Shown here piece after piece: positions 1 through 10,537 of a stretch of DNA of 64,000 nt. The notes under the pieces are model-generated. The model ran no database searches, was not told where the DNA came from, and worked only from the letters and a program-made list of their open reading frames with translations. Position 1 is the stretch's first letter. Each line of letters begins with the position of its first letter. This DNA is from Pacificispira spongiicola (GTDB lineage: Bacteria; Pseudomonadota; Alphaproteobacteria; UBA8366; Aestuariispiraceae), in the NCBI RefSeq assembly GCF_012926505.1, contig NZ_JABBNT010000002.1, positions 310,001-374,000 of the forward strand, written 5' to 3'. The position numbers were made by a program, and so were the translations under genes.

Positions 1-3000
1 GCGTTGGAGGGCTGGATATAAGTTCCGGCAATCTTGTCGTTTCCGCTGGAACATTAAGTTTCGACGACCTCTACGTTGCCGGCGCCTTTGCTACGATTTC
101 AGGTTCCGGGACGGTCGAATTCACCGGCGCCGGTGAGGCGAGTATCGGCGCGTTGGCCCTGAACACGACATTTCGCGTCGCGGAAGATGCCGATCTTGAT
201 CTGAATTACGGGGCCCGCATCACCGGCGACGGCAAAATCGACAATTTCGGGAATATCTTCTTTGAAGGCGGCAAGACGACGCTGTCCGTCGATATCGACA
301 ATCACGGCGACATTGACTTGAACGGTCTGAACGGGACGACCTTGAGCCTGATCGACACGCTGACCAACCGCGGGACGATCGATTTCGGTACCGACAGCTC
401 AGATTCCGTGAAGATCAACGGTGGCGGCGACTTTATCGACAATGGCGGCACATTCGGGGATGCCAACGGCGCGACGATCGTCTTCGTAGACAGCACCGAC
501 TTCGTCCTTGGTTCCGCGAACGGGTTCACCCTGTCCCAGACCGGCCCTACCCTGGCGTTCAACGCCAACACGGGCATTCATACCGGCCTAGCAACCGCCG
601 AATTCCTGAACGAAGGGGTTCTGGATTTCGATTCCGGCACCATCGGTACCGGGGTCGTCCTCGACAATAACGGTCGGGTCATTGTCGACGGTCTGCAAGT
701 CGAAGGAACGCTGGACACCCGGGACGGTACCATCGCCGCCGCCCATGGGGAGGCCGGTTTCGCGATCAATGACGGCGGTCGGCTTATCGTCGGGGAAGAT
801 AGTCGGTTTGAAAATTCAAGTGGGACGATCGGTCAGGGCGTTCCATTTATTAGCGCCCAGGATGGCGCGATCGTGGAAATCGCCGAATCCGAAACCGTCG
901 ATCTGGACGCATTGGGCAGTTTCGACTTCAGTGACGGCGGTACGCTCGATGTCGGCGGCGTCTGGCAGGTCAACGGCACCAGTACAATTTCTGACAACGC
1001 TAGCCTGACCTTCACCGGCGACGGATCGATCGTAAATGCCGGATATCTATTCCTGAACAACGACACGGTCGACGTTGATATCGTCAACTATGACGACAGC
1101 CAGGAGGCCATCGGCACTGTCGATTTCGATGCTTCCACAGTGTTGAATTCGGAAATAGACGGGGGAACCGTTATCGTTTCCGGCGGCACCTTAAGTGGCA
1201 TGGGCACACTTACGAACCAGGATGCACTCGAACTCAGTGCCTCCGCCGTGTTGGCAGTCAACGCCGATCTCGGCGCCGGCACGCTTTTCTATGGCGACGG
1301 CGCGACGATTACCTCCGCATTGGATTTGACGAGCGGCACGTTAAGAGGTGCCTTCGTGATCGAAGCGGCGGCCGAATTAGAGGTTTCCGGCACCAATGCC
1401 ATAATGTCGATATCCGACGACACTCTTTTGGAGTCCGGTTACGTATCCCTATTAGCAGGCGCCACGCTTAAGGTAGCGGCCGGATCCGATCTGGACCTCG
1501 CATCCGACGGATATCAGGATTTCTACTTCCAGGACGGCGGCACGATGTCGACCTTGTCCCTGGAGGGTGACGTACGGTTTACGGATACTAGTTACCTCCT
1601 CGATAATTCGGGTTCGGTTGAGGTTTCCGGCCCGGGAACGCTGACCGTTACACAAGACGGCGACCTTAATATTTCGAACGATACCCTGGCAGTGGCGGTT
1701 CAGAACGCGGGAACGATTTCCTTCCAATCCACCGCGAACGAAATTGAAGGAACGGTAACCAATACCGGAACGATCGCGTTCCAATCGAATGCTGAAACGG
1801 ACCTGGTCGGCCGGATCGACAATACCGGCACCATCGTCATGGGCGACAGCGCCATCCTGCGCGGCGACGGCACGGGCGTCATCGATCAAGACGGACATCT
1901 GACCATTACCAACGGCGCGACGGCCCAAATCCGGGACATCGACCTGGATATGTCGCACGGTACCCTTACGGCGACGGACGGCGCGCTGTTGCGGATCGAC
2001 GACGGGGCGATCACCGTCGGCACCAATATGGTGTTCAATCATCACGGGACCGGGTCCGACGGGACCTTGCTGATCGGCAGCGGCGGGACCCTGAACATCC
2101 TGGCCGGTGAAACAATCACGACGACCGACGAGGAACTGAACGTCAAAAGCGGCACGATCGCCGGAACCGGTCTGTTACGGAACCATGGGACGCTGGACCT
2201 GACAGACGCCGTTATCGCGGAGGGTGCGCAAGTATCGAGCACCGGGTCGATCGATATCTCGACGGAATGGAACGGCGGGACCGGCCTGATCCTGCACGGA
2301 ACATTGACGAACCAGAACACGTTGGATGTCGGCGCCGCCAATCTTTCCATCGGCACGACGGGTACCTTGATCAATAACTACGCCATGGATTTCAGCGGTT
2401 CCGCGCTGACCGTCGATGGGGTGCTGAACAACCAGGACGAAGACGGCCCCGGCGGAGAAATACCCGCGCCGACCTTTACCCTGGCGAACAATTCGACCCT
2501 GACCGGCAGCGGTACTCTGGCGAACGACGGTCATATGGTTTTTGGCGGTTCGTCGAAACTGTTCGTCGATCATTTCGAAAACGCCGGGACGGCCGTCTTC
2601 GGCTACGGGGCCACGATCAACGTCGGGGATTTCGATCTATCCGGCGGCACGCTCGATTATTCTTCCGGCAGTGTCGTCGTTACGGGCGGCACCATCGATG
2701 CTACGAATGGCGCCCTCGTCGCCGACAGCATCCAGGACAACCTTATTTTCAGTGGCGGAAAACTGATCGTCGGCAGCGGCACGACGCTCAGCCAATACGG
2801 CGACCCCTTGATTACCGCCTATGCGACGCTCTCCATCGCTGACGGCAGCAGCTTCAACGTTCATGACTTCTCACTGGTCGGCGGCACCGTTGACGGCTCG
2901 GGAACCCTGACAAATGCGAGCAGTTGGACCCTCAGTAATATAGCCCTTGGTGACGACCTTCATTTCGTCAACAACGGCACGATTTCCGAGATGAACGGAA

Positions 3001-6000
3001 CGCTGCATTTCGGACGCGACATCGACAATACGAATGGTGAATTGCGGCTTACTAACAGCAGCAACGGATCCACGATCACATTGGACAGCGGCGGCACCTT
3101 CACCCTGGAAGGCCTGACCCGGATGCAGGGCGGCGGCGTGATCCAGGGTGGTTCCGCATCGGAAAGCCTGATGCTGACCGGGACGTTGATGTCGAATAAC
3201 GCAGCCAAAGCCGACACAATCAGCGTCGACATGACCGTCGATGAAACCGGCAGCCTGATCGTCGGCGGCGATATCGCGGCCGGGACTGACGGCACGTTGG
3301 CGATCACCGGCGCCTTCCGGAACGACGGTTTTGTTCAGGTTGATCCCGCCCTGGCCGCCCATGGCGTCTTGAAAATCACTGAAGATTTTACGAATACCGG
3401 CACCCTTCAGGTCGACAATGGGGCCAGCCTGTCCGTCGGCGCCGGGTCGGGAACGATCCTCAATACCGGATTGATGCGCGGCTACACCGCATCCGAATCC
3501 GATTCCGAAACGGGGACGCTGACGCTCGGCAAAATCGACAATACCGGCACGATCGCCCTGGCGGAAACCGGCCAAATCGCCATGAAATGGACCATCGACG
3601 GCGGCTGGGTCGATACGACGAACGGCACATTGCATATCGCGGACGGCAACGTTCTGACCTTCGACGCCGGGACCCTGTCCGTCGGCACGAACAGCGTTCT
3701 TTTGGGAACCGGCGGCACGATAGAGTTCCAATCGGCGAGCATGTTGGACATCGGCGCGGGCGCGACGATATCGACAGAAAATTACGGTTTCGATTTTGAC
3801 GATTCCACGATTTCCGGCATGGGTACGCTGGAAATCGCCGATGACGGCGGAAGCGCCGCTTTCGGCAACACGACGATTTCCGCGACGGTCGTCAACGAAG
3901 GGACTCTCGCTTCCGTTGCCTACGGCAAAACGGCGTTTATCGACGGAACGTTCGCCAACAAATCCACCGCAAACCTGATTGCCTCTGGGAATATCTCCAT
4001 CACCGCCAACGGCGACCTTCAAAATGCCGGCACGATCACGACCTTCAGCGGTTGGGTGGATGTGGCGGAAGGCGGGAGTTTCACAAATAGCGGTACCCTT
4101 AATTTCGCGGGTTTGGCGAGCGGCGGGTCGTTGTCCCTGGACGGCACGATGGCGAATTCCGGCGTTCTCGAATTCTCTGGAAACGGACAATCGGATTTCC
4201 AGATCGTTTCCGGCACGATCGGTCTGTTGGACAATAGCGGCACGTTGTTGCTGACCGATTCAGGAGAGCAGTCCTCCACCACGTTGATGGTGGAATCCGA
4301 CATCACCAATACCGGCACGATCGAGCTGGACGCCTTTCTTCGCTATGGATACGGGGAAGGTGCGGCGGGCTACAATCTCGATACCCGCGACGGCGCGATC
4401 ATCGTCAATTCGGACGGTGAGCTGAATATCCGCGAAACGATCACCGTCGGCGCCGACACCGACCTTTCCGGCGGTGGCGAATTGAACGTCACCCACGGCG
4501 GCACCATGGTGGTCGCGACGGGCGAGACATTCACCTATAGCGACGACGAAGAACTGGTCGGCCTTTTGGACGGCACGATCACCGGTTCAGGCGAATATAT
4601 CAACGAAAGCGGAACCTTGTACGTCGCGGGTGGGAAGATTTCCGTCGTCAGTTTCACCAACGCGGACCTGTTGCTTCTCGATTCCGGAACGCTGACGATC
4701 GATACCGCCAACTTCACGAACCGAGCGGCAAACGGCACGATTTCGGCCGGCACTATCGAGCTTACGGCCAGCACAGCCCAGGCGGCCGTTCTAAAGCTCG
4801 CCAACGACCTGACCAACGACGGCGTGATTCGCATGACCGGTTCTTTGGCCGCGGATAATGCCATTCTGACACATACCGCCAGCGAAACCCTCACCAACAG
4901 CTTGAACGGTACGATCGAGGTCACAACCGGCTCTGAACCCGGCGACCGCATTCTGGACCTGAACATCGTAAACCAAGGCTTGCTGAAACTGAACAATGCG
5001 GACGGCACGCTGACGGCCGGTCATCTGTTGGACACAACCGCGGGCCAGATCGATATCGGTACTTCCGACACACTCGTCGTCAAAGGGGAGTTACAGCTAG
5101 GCTCCGTCACCAACCTGACCGGTGCAGGTCCGGTCGACGTGCAGGGCCTGCTTTCGGTTGCTGCAGGTCAGAACTACACGCATTTCGACAGTGCATCGCG
5201 GTTTGACTTCTCGACGCAAGGTAAGCTCGGCGGTGACGGGACCTTCACCAATCTCAGCGCGCTCGACATCACCAATGCGACCCTGTCCATTGCCGGTTTC
5301 CAAAACTCCGGCACCGTCAGTGTGGCAACGGGCGATGCGACCATAACCACGGCGGGTTTCAACAATACCGGCGGCCACCTTAACGTCACCGGTCTCGGCG
5401 TCGACTCGATGCTGTATTTCGACGCCAGCATGACCAGCGCTGGCAGCATCACCGTGAACGCGTCCGACGCGGCGGCGGGGTTGGTTTCGACGAGCCAACA
5501 CGCATTCACGCTGACCAACGCCGGATATATGGAGTTCACCGGCGGCGGCGCCGGGAACGCTGCCTATAACATCCTGGCCGTCGATGTCGTGAATACCGGC
5601 ACGATCTCTGTGGACGGTTATGCGGAAATCCGGAATCTCGCGTCGCTGGATACGTCCAACGGCAAGCTGGAAATTGCCCCCAGCGGGGCCCAGGGCTTGT
5701 TGGAACGCCTGGACCTGGATACCGGCGCGACGCTGGTGGTCGGCACCGACACGCAATTGGCCGGAAACGGGACGATCCTTTTCGGGGATAACAGCACTCT
5801 GTCTATCGGCGCGAACGAGAATTTCACTTATAGCGGCACCGGCGCGGTGCTGGACCTGAATCAGTGGGATTCCATTGCCGTCACCGGCGCGGGCACGTTC
5901 ACCAACACGACCGATCTTTCCCTGGGCGGAGCCACCTTGTCCGTTGGGACGTTGGTAAACCAGGGCAGCATCACCAGCACGACCGGGACCTTGCATTTTG

Positions 6001-8129
6001 ACGGGTCGACGCTGACCAACAGCAACAATAACGGGTTGTCATCCTTGACGCTGACCGGTTCCGGAAAGCTGATCAACACGTTCGGCACGACGCTGAGCAT
6101 GGACGACATGGAATTCGCCAATGGCATGACGGCGATCAACAACGGTGTCATGACACTCGACACCGACGAAACGATGTCCGTCCTCGGCACGACATCCGGT
6201 ATGACGATTTCTTCGACCGGCGTGTTTCAGCATATCGGCGATACGTACAGTTATATTCGGTTGAACGACGGCGGCCGGATGGTCAATCAGGGCATGATCG
6301 GCATCGGTGGCACGGAAGGCGTTGTATCGTTGTTCAACAACAGCGGCGCCGATGGGACGTTCTCAAATGTCGGCACGATCAGTTTCTCCAACACGTCCAA
6401 TAGGTTGAGTGTCGGATCGAATACAACACTGACTTTTCAATCCGGCACTGCCTTTGCCGGAGCCGCGGGTATCATCTCGGTTTCCAACGGGGCGGCACTT
6501 GCCTTCGACACCAATTTCGATATGGACGGTTCGGTTGAGTTCACAGCCCTTGTCGAAGGTCCCCCTGTCACCATGTCGGGCACAGGAACGGTCACCAACA
6601 GCGGCGGGTTGGACAACCTTTATGGCTTCGATCTGGCGATGGCGAAGTTCATCAACGCGTCGAATCTAAACCTCAGCGGCGGTGCCATCAGCACGGATTT
6701 CCTGAACAGCGCGGCAACCGGTCAGATGACCCTGACGAATGGGGGGACGCTGACCCTGGACAGCACCCTAACCAATGCGGGTCAACTGGACCTCGGCAAT
6801 GCGGAAATCGCAGGAACCGGTACGTTGATCAATACCGGCACCATCGGAATGACGGCGACGTCGCAATCCCTGACCGCGGATGTCAGCGACATCGACTTCC
6901 ATAACCAAGGAACGATCACCTTGGTCGGGGAACAATTCGGTCAAACAACCGCCTCCCCCACTTTGTCGGTCGCGCACCTCACCGTGAACGACGGCGTCAT
7001 TGAGTTCGAACCGGGCAGGATATCCGAACCGGTCCTGCGGGTCGGTGACGCGGCGGGAACGCTTATCAACAACGGCGAATTGAATTTCAACACCGGCAGC
7101 GGGACCATAAGCGGGAAGTCCAGGATCGACGGAAGCGTCGAATTCGGCGCCGATGACGGCACCATGTTCGTTAACAGTTTCCAGGCTCAGGCGCACAGCA
7201 CCGCGAACAAGGTGCAAATCACGGGCGATCTGACCATGAACGAAAACTCGAAACTGGTCATGGATTTGGGATCCGGTACGAACGCGGCGGACCACACCGC
7301 CTATTTGGATGTCGGCGGCACAACGACTTGGGGCGGCACATTCGAAGTTCGGGTCAACTCTGACTATTCCAATACATCGACCGACGCGATTACCAGCATG
7401 TATGAGGCCGGTAACTTCATGCGCGTGCGGATCGTCGATGCGGATACCGGCGCGAGCATCGGTAAGAACGACTCCGGTGATATCCTGTTGCCGTCCTTTG
7501 TCGGTACCGGTTTCAAACTGTCGACGGGCGGCTTGACCGGCGATTTGGAAACGATCGAGGATCAGGACGCCATCCAAGGCAGTGTGGGCGACAGCGGCGA
7601 CAACAGCTTCACCCTGAACACGGTCGGCGACCGGGAAGTCTGGTACGGGCTGGACGGCAACGACAGTTTCACGCTGTCGAACGGCGGTACCCTGGCTTTC
7701 CTGGATGGCGGGATCGGCGATGTCGATATTCTGCATGTCCAATCCGACTTCTATGGTTTGGCGAACAATTCGACGAACGAATGGCGCCTGAACAACCTGG
7801 AAGCCCTGGACTATACGGGCGGAGCGGATGGAACGATTTCGATGACCCAGGATTTTGCCTTCGCCTTGTCGGAGGACGTGAACTCTCTCGTCAACGGATT
7901 GTCCATCGACGCCTCGCTGAAGGACGACGCCCTGATCATCGCGGGCGGTACCGGCCAGACGCTGTCCTTCACCGACGCCATCAATTGGACGGCGACGGGA
8001 ACGACCGTTTCGCTGGACCACGACAATCAAAACGGCAGCGACAGTTACGCGATCTATACGGCCAGCAATGGCGCGCATGTCTATGTCGATACCGATATGT
8101 CGGTTAACATGCAGTCGACGCCGGTATAA
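1..8129 (+). CDS. Giant beta-repeat surface/secreted adhesin-like protein, 5' end outside window
   Basis: The reading frame is open from base 3 to the TAA at 8127-8129, giving about 2,708 visible residues; the true start lies upstream. It is almost entirely low-complexity Gly/Thr/Asn/Ser/Asp sequence built from short degenerate units such as NTGTI, GTLTN and GGTLD. This is typical of beta-helical passenger or adhesin proteins, and the DNA word aataccggcac recurs. Cysteine is essentially absent, as in exported repeat proteins. The last 180 or so residues change character (GLDGNDSF, LDGGIGDVDIL, NNLEALDYTGG, then a YAIYTASNGAHVYVD-type end). That resembles the C-termini of large type I-secreted repeat proteins. 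No outer-membrane beta-barrel end is visible, so a classical autotransporter is less likely. Role in adhesion or biofilm is inference. The export machinery is not in the window. Confidence 0.85.
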   Translation, partial: VGGLDISSGNLVVSAGTLSFDDLYVAGAFATISGSGTVEFTGAGEASIGALALNTTFRVAEDADLDLNYGARITGDGKIDNFGNIFFEGGKTTLSVDIDNHGDIDLNGLNGTTLSLIDTLTNRGTIDFGTDSSDSVKINGGGDFIDNGGTFGDANGATIVFVDSTDFVLGSANGFTLSQTGPTLAFNANTGIHTGLATAEFLNEGVLDFDSGTIGTGVVLDNNGRVIVDGLQVEGTLDTRDGTIAAAHGEAGFAINDGGRLIVGEDSRFENSSGTIGQGVPFISAQDGAIVEIAESETVDLDALGSFDFSDGGTLDVGGVWQVNGTSTISDNASLTFTGDGSIVNAGYLFLNNDTVDVDIVNYDDSQEAIGTVDFDASTVLNSEIDGGTVIVSGGTLSGMGTLTNQDALELSASAVLAVNADLGAGTLFYGDGATITSALDLTSGTLRGAFVIEAAAELEVSGTNAIMSISDDTLLESGYVSLLAGATLKVAAGSDLDLASDGYQDFYFQDGGTMSTLSLEGDVRFTDTSYLLDNSGSVEVSGPGTLTVTQDGDLNISNDTLAVAVQNAGTISFQSTANEIEGTVTNTGTIAFQSNAETDLVGRIDNTGTIVMGDSAILRGDGTGVIDQDGHLTITNGATAQIRDIDLDMSHGTLTATDGALLRIDDGAITVGTNMVFNHHGTGSDGTLLIGSGGTLNILAGETITTTDEELNVKSGTIAGTGLLRNHGTLDLTDAVIAEGAQVSSTGSIDISTEWNGGTGLILHGTLTNQNTLDVGAANLSIGTTGTLINNYAMDFSGSALTVDGVLNNQDEDGPGGEIPAPTFTLANNSTLTGSGTLANDGHMVFGGSSKLFVDHFENAGTAVFGYGATINVGDFDLSGGTLDYSSGSVVVTGGTIDATNGALVADSIQDNLIFSGGKLIVGSGTTLSQYGDPLITAYATLSIADGSSFNVHDFSLVGGTVDGSGTLTNASSWTLSNIALGDDLHFVNNGTISEMNGTLHFGRDIDNTNGELRLTNSSNGSTITLDSGGTFTLEGLTRMQGGGVIQGGSASESLMLTGTLMSNNAAKADTISVDMTVDETGSLIVGGDIAAGTDGTLAITGAFRNDGFVQVDPALAAHGVLKITEDFTNTGTLQVDNGASLSVGAGSGTILNTGLMRGYTASESDSETGTLTLGKIDNTGTIALAETGQIAMKWTIDGGWVDTTNGTLHIADGNVLTFDAGTLSVGTNSVLLGTGGTIEFQSASMLDIGAGATISTENYGFDFDDSTISGMGTLEIADDGGSAAFGNTTISATVVNEGTLASVAYGKTAFIDGTFANKSTANLIASGNISITANGDLQNAGTITTFSGWVDVAEGGSFTNSGTLNFAGLASGGSLSLDGTMANSGVLEFSGNGQSDFQIVSGTIGLLDNSGTLLLTDSGEQSSTTLMVESDITNTGTIELDAFLRYGYGEGAAGYNLDTRDGAIIVNSDGELNIRETITVGADTDLSGGGELNVTHGGTMVVATGETFTYSDDEELVGLLDGTITGSGEYINESGTLYVAGGKISVVSFTNADLLLLDSGTLTIDTANFTNRAANGTISAGTIELTASTAQAAVLKLANDLTNDGVIRMTGSLAADNAILTHTASETLTNSLNGTIEVTTGSEPGDRILDLNIVNQGLLKLNNADGTLTAGHLLDTTAGQIDIGTSDTLVVKGELQLGSVTNLTGAGPVDVQGLLSVAAGQNYTHFDSASRFDFSTQGKLGGDGTFTNLSALDITNATLSIAGFQNSGTVSVATGDATITTAGFNNTGGHLNVTGLGVDSMLYFDASMTSAGSITVNASDAAAGLVSTSQHAFTLTNAGYMEFTGGGAGNAAYNILAVDVVNTGTISVDGYAEIRNLASLDTSNGKLEIAPSGAQGLLERLDLDTGATLVVGTDTQLAGNGTILFGDNSTLSIGANENFTYSGTGAVLDLNQWDSIAVTGAGTFTNTTDLSLGGATLSVGTLVNQGSITSTTGTLHFDGSTLTNSNNNGLSSLTLTGSGKLINTFGTTLSMDDMEFANGMTAINNGVMTLDTDETMSVLGTTSGMTISSTGVFQHIGDTYSYIRLNDGGRMVNQGMIGIGGTEGVVSLFNNSGADGTFSNVGTISFSNTSNRLSVGSNTTLTFQSGTAFAGAAGIISVSNGAALAFDTNFDMDGSVEFTALVEGPPVTMSGTGTVTNSGGLDNLYGFDLAMAKFINASNLNLSGGAISTDFLNSAATGQMTLTNGGTLTLDSTLTNAGQLDLGNAEIAGTGTLINTGTIGMTATSQSLTADVSDIDFHNQGTITLVGEQFGQTTASPTLSVAHLTVNDGVIEFEPGRISEPVLRVGDAAGTLINNGELNFNTGSGTISGKSRIDGSVEFGADDGTMFVNSFQAQAHSTANKVQITGDLTMNENSKLVMDLGSGTNAADHTAYLDVGGTTTWGGTFEVRVNSDYSNTSTDAITSMYEAGNFMRVRIVDADTGASIGKNDSGDILLPSFVGTGFKLSTGGLTGDLETIEDQDAIQGSVGDSGDNSFTLNTVGDREVWYGLDGNDSFTLSNGGTLAFLDGGIGDVDILHVQSDFYGLANNSTNEWRLNNLEALDYTGGADGTISMTQDFAFALSEDVNSLVNGLSIDASLKDDALIIAGGTGQTLSFTDAINWTATGTTVSLDHDNQNGSDSYAIYTASNGAHVYVDTDMSVNMQSTPV

Positions 8130-8163
8130 GGGCGCGCCAAACAGGCACAGTAGCGGGGGTTTG

Positions 8164-10515
8164 ATGTCCGATACGGGGGATGCCGGCAAGCAAGGCCGGA
8201 TTACAGGTTTTCTTAAGTCCATGTTCGGCGGAAAGAAGAAGCGCCGCGGCCCCTGGTGGAAACCCGGTCTGCCGACGATTATCGCCTTTGCGGTGCTGGT
8301 CAGCGGCATCGCCGTTCGCATCGTGGACCCGGCCCCGGTCGAAATGCTGCGCCTGCGCACCTTCGATTATTACAACGTTCTCGCCCCCCGCGTCCCGCCG
8401 CCCCAATCGCAAGTCGTCATTGTCGACATCGATGAAAAAACCCTCGCGGAACTCGGCCAATGGCCGTGGCCGCGCACCATTGTCGCCGAGTTGCTGGACG
8501 CCCTGCGCGACTATGGTGTTGCCGTGGTCGGATTCGACGTTGTCTTCGCCGAACCGGACAAGACCTCCCCGGGCCGTATGGCGATGACGCGAAAGGACCT
8601 CCCGCCGGAACTCCGCTCCGCTCTGGAAGGCATTTCCAGCAACGAGGAAATCATGGCCGCGTCGATGCGGACCGTCCGGACGGTGTTGGGGCAGGCCGGA
8701 ACGAAGACTCAATCGGTTCTCGCCGACAGCGAAATTGCGAAGTTTACCGCCTTTAAAGGCGCTTTGGGCCTGTTGGGAGTCCAGGACCCCAATAAGGCGG
8801 TCGACGAACGCATCTATAAAATGCCGTCGCTTATTTACAACTTACCGGAAATCGAATCCTCCGCCTCCGGCCTCGCCTCCATTTCCGTTGAAGAAGAAGT
8901 CGATGGCGTTGTGCGGCGCGTTCCCATGATCATGGAAATCGGCGGCGTCATCAAACCGACTCTGTCGATCGAAATGCTGCGGGTCGGACTGCAGGGAAAC
9001 AGTATCTTCGCAGCCGTCGATCCGGGGGGAATCCACGAAATCCGCTTGCAGACACCCCGCGGCAATTTTCCGATCCCCACCGATGCGAACGGCCGTATCT
9101 GGGTCTATTACGCGAAACCCGACATATTCAACAGCCCGACGAACGAAGGGCGCATGTATATTTCGGCGTCGGACATCATTGCCAAACGTGTCCCGCCGGA
9201 ACGCCTAAAAGGGCGATTGGCCGTTGTCGGTACCTCCTCCGTCGGCCTGGTCGATATTCGAGCGACGCCGATCGAACCCCGCCTGCCGGGGGTCGAAGTG
9301 CACGCGAATGTCATCGAAAACATTCTCAGTCAGCAATTCATCCGCTATCCGGACACGATGCGGTTGACGGAATTGATCGCCATGGCCGTGGTCGGTCTGT
9401 TGCTGATCTTCTTCATTCCGCGCGTCGGGCCGGTCGTCACCCTGGTCGGGTTGGTCGTCGGCGGCGGCGGTTTCGCGGCGGCAAGCTGGTATCTGTTCTC
9501 AACAGAACGCATCCTGTTGGATACGACCTATCCCGGCGGATTGCTATTCTCGCTTTATGCCGTTTTGGCGTTTGCCAACTACGCCCGCGACGCGGCGGAA
9601 AAACGGCAGGTGCGCGGGGCGTTCAGCCAATATCTGTCCCCCGATCTGGTCGAACAATTAGCGGAAGACCCGGACAAGCTACAGCTCGGCGGCGAAACGA
9701 AGAAGATGACGCTGTTGTTCTGCGACGTGCGCGGCTTCACGACAATTTCGGAAAGCTTCAAATCCGACCCGCAGGGCCTGACCGTCCTTATCAACCGCCT
9801 GCTGACCCCGCTGACCGGAGAAATCCTGAAACGGCGCGGCACGATCGACAAATATATGGGCGATTGCATCATGGCCTTCTGGAACGCGCCCCTGGACGTG
9901 CCGGAACAGGAAGCCAAGGCCTGCGAATCCGCCCTGGCCATGTTCGAATCCCTGGAAGCCCTGAACGAAGACCGCAAGCGGGAAGCGCTGGAAGAAGGCA
10001 AGCCGTTCCTGCCACTCAACATCGGGATCGGTCTGAATACCGGCGATTGCGTCGTCGGCAACATGGGGTCGGAGCAGCGTTTCGACTATTCGGTGCTGGG
10101 CGATGCGGTGAACCTCGCGTCCCGTCTGGAAGGGCAGTCCAAAAGCTATGGCGTCGGCATCGTCATCGGTGAGGAAACCGCACGGGCCGTCACCGGGCGG
10201 TTCCCGCTGGCGGAATTGGACCTGATCGCGGTGAAGGGCAAAAGCGAGGCCGTGCGCATCTTCACCATCATGGGCAAGCCGGACATGCTGCAGGATCCGG
10301 ATTATGACAATTTCGAACGGCAGCATGCCTCCATGTTGGAGGCCTATCGGGCGCAGAATTGGGAAGAAGCGGAACGCCTGATGGCGACGCTGAAGGGCCG
10401 CCTGAACGGTGTCCTGGATGGGTTCTACGACATCTACGGCGCACGCGTTGCCGAATATCGCGAGAACCCGCCCCCGGCGGAATGGGACGGCGTCTACGTC
10501 GCCACGTCCAAATAA
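8164..10515 (+). CDS. CHASE2-domain class III adenylate cyclase
   Basis: A 783-residue membrane cyclase predicted to make cAMP from ATP. A basic N-terminus is followed by a membrane segment (about 36-51) and an extracytoplasmic CHASE2 sensor (about 60-395; VVIVDIDEKTLAELGQWPWPR is the usual opening). Three clustered membrane segments (about 400-475) and a cytoplasmic cyclase domain follow. Metal-binding Asp521 (LFCDVRGFT) and Asp567 (DKYMGDCIMAFW) are present. So are Lys563 and Asp647, which specify adenine, and Asn650/Arg654 (DAVNLASRLE), so the enzyme should be active. The ATG at 8164 was chosen because the open frame upstream overlaps the adhesin gene. It lies 34 bp after the adhesin stop with no terminator between, so co-transcription is likely. 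CHASE2 proteins are often found beside large surface proteins; that it senses envelope state here is inference. Confidence 0.9.
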   Translation: MSDTGDAGKQGRITGFLKSMFGGKKKRRGPWWKPGLPTIIAFAVLVSGIAVRIVDPAPVEMLRLRTFDYYNVLAPRVPPPQSQVVIVDIDEKTLAELGQWPWPRTIVAELLDALRDYGVAVVGFDVVFAEPDKTSPGRMAMTRKDLPPELRSALEGISSNEEIMAASMRTVRTVLGQAGTKTQSVLADSEIAKFTAFKGALGLLGVQDPNKAVDERIYKMPSLIYNLPEIESSASGLASISVEEEVDGVVRRVPMIMEIGGVIKPTLSIEMLRVGLQGNSIFAAVDPGGIHEIRLQTPRGNFPIPTDANGRIWVYYAKPDIFNSPTNEGRMYISASDIIAKRVPPERLKGRLAVVGTSSVGLVDIRATPIEPRLPGVEVHANVIENILSQQFIRYPDTMRLTELIAMAVVGLLLIFFIPRVGPVVTLVGLVVGGGGFAAASWYLFSTERILLDTTYPGGLLFSLYAVLAFANYARDAAEKRQVRGAFSQYLSPDLVEQLAEDPDKLQLGGETKKMTLLFCDVRGFTTISESFKSDPQGLTVLINRLLTPLTGEILKRRGTIDKYMGDCIMAFWNAPLDVPEQEAKACESALAMFESLEALNEDRKREALEEGKPFLPLNIGIGLNTGDCVVGNMGSEQRFDYSVLGDAVNLASRLEGQSKSYGVGIVIGEETARAVTGRFPLAELDLIAVKGKSEAVRIFTIMGKPDMLQDPDYDNFERQHASMLEAYRAQNWEEAERLMATLKGRLNGVLDGFYDIYGARVAEYRENPPPAEWDGVYVATSK

Positions 10516-10537
10516 ATCGCGCCGGACAGTCCGGCGG

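Noticed and set aside
2871-4190. Long antisense open frame (439 codons) inside the adhesin gene
   Set aside because: It mirrors the strongly biased repeat codons on the other strand, has no recognisable domain, and the plus-strand protein is clearly the real product.
1-8129. CRISPR-like or satellite repeat because of recurring aataccggcac words
   Set aside because: The repeats are irregularly spaced, degenerate and in frame within one coding sequence.
6768-8360. 530-codon antisense open frame across the adhesin end and the cyclase start
   Set aside because: It spans two genes with good plus-strand protein evidence and shows no family motif.
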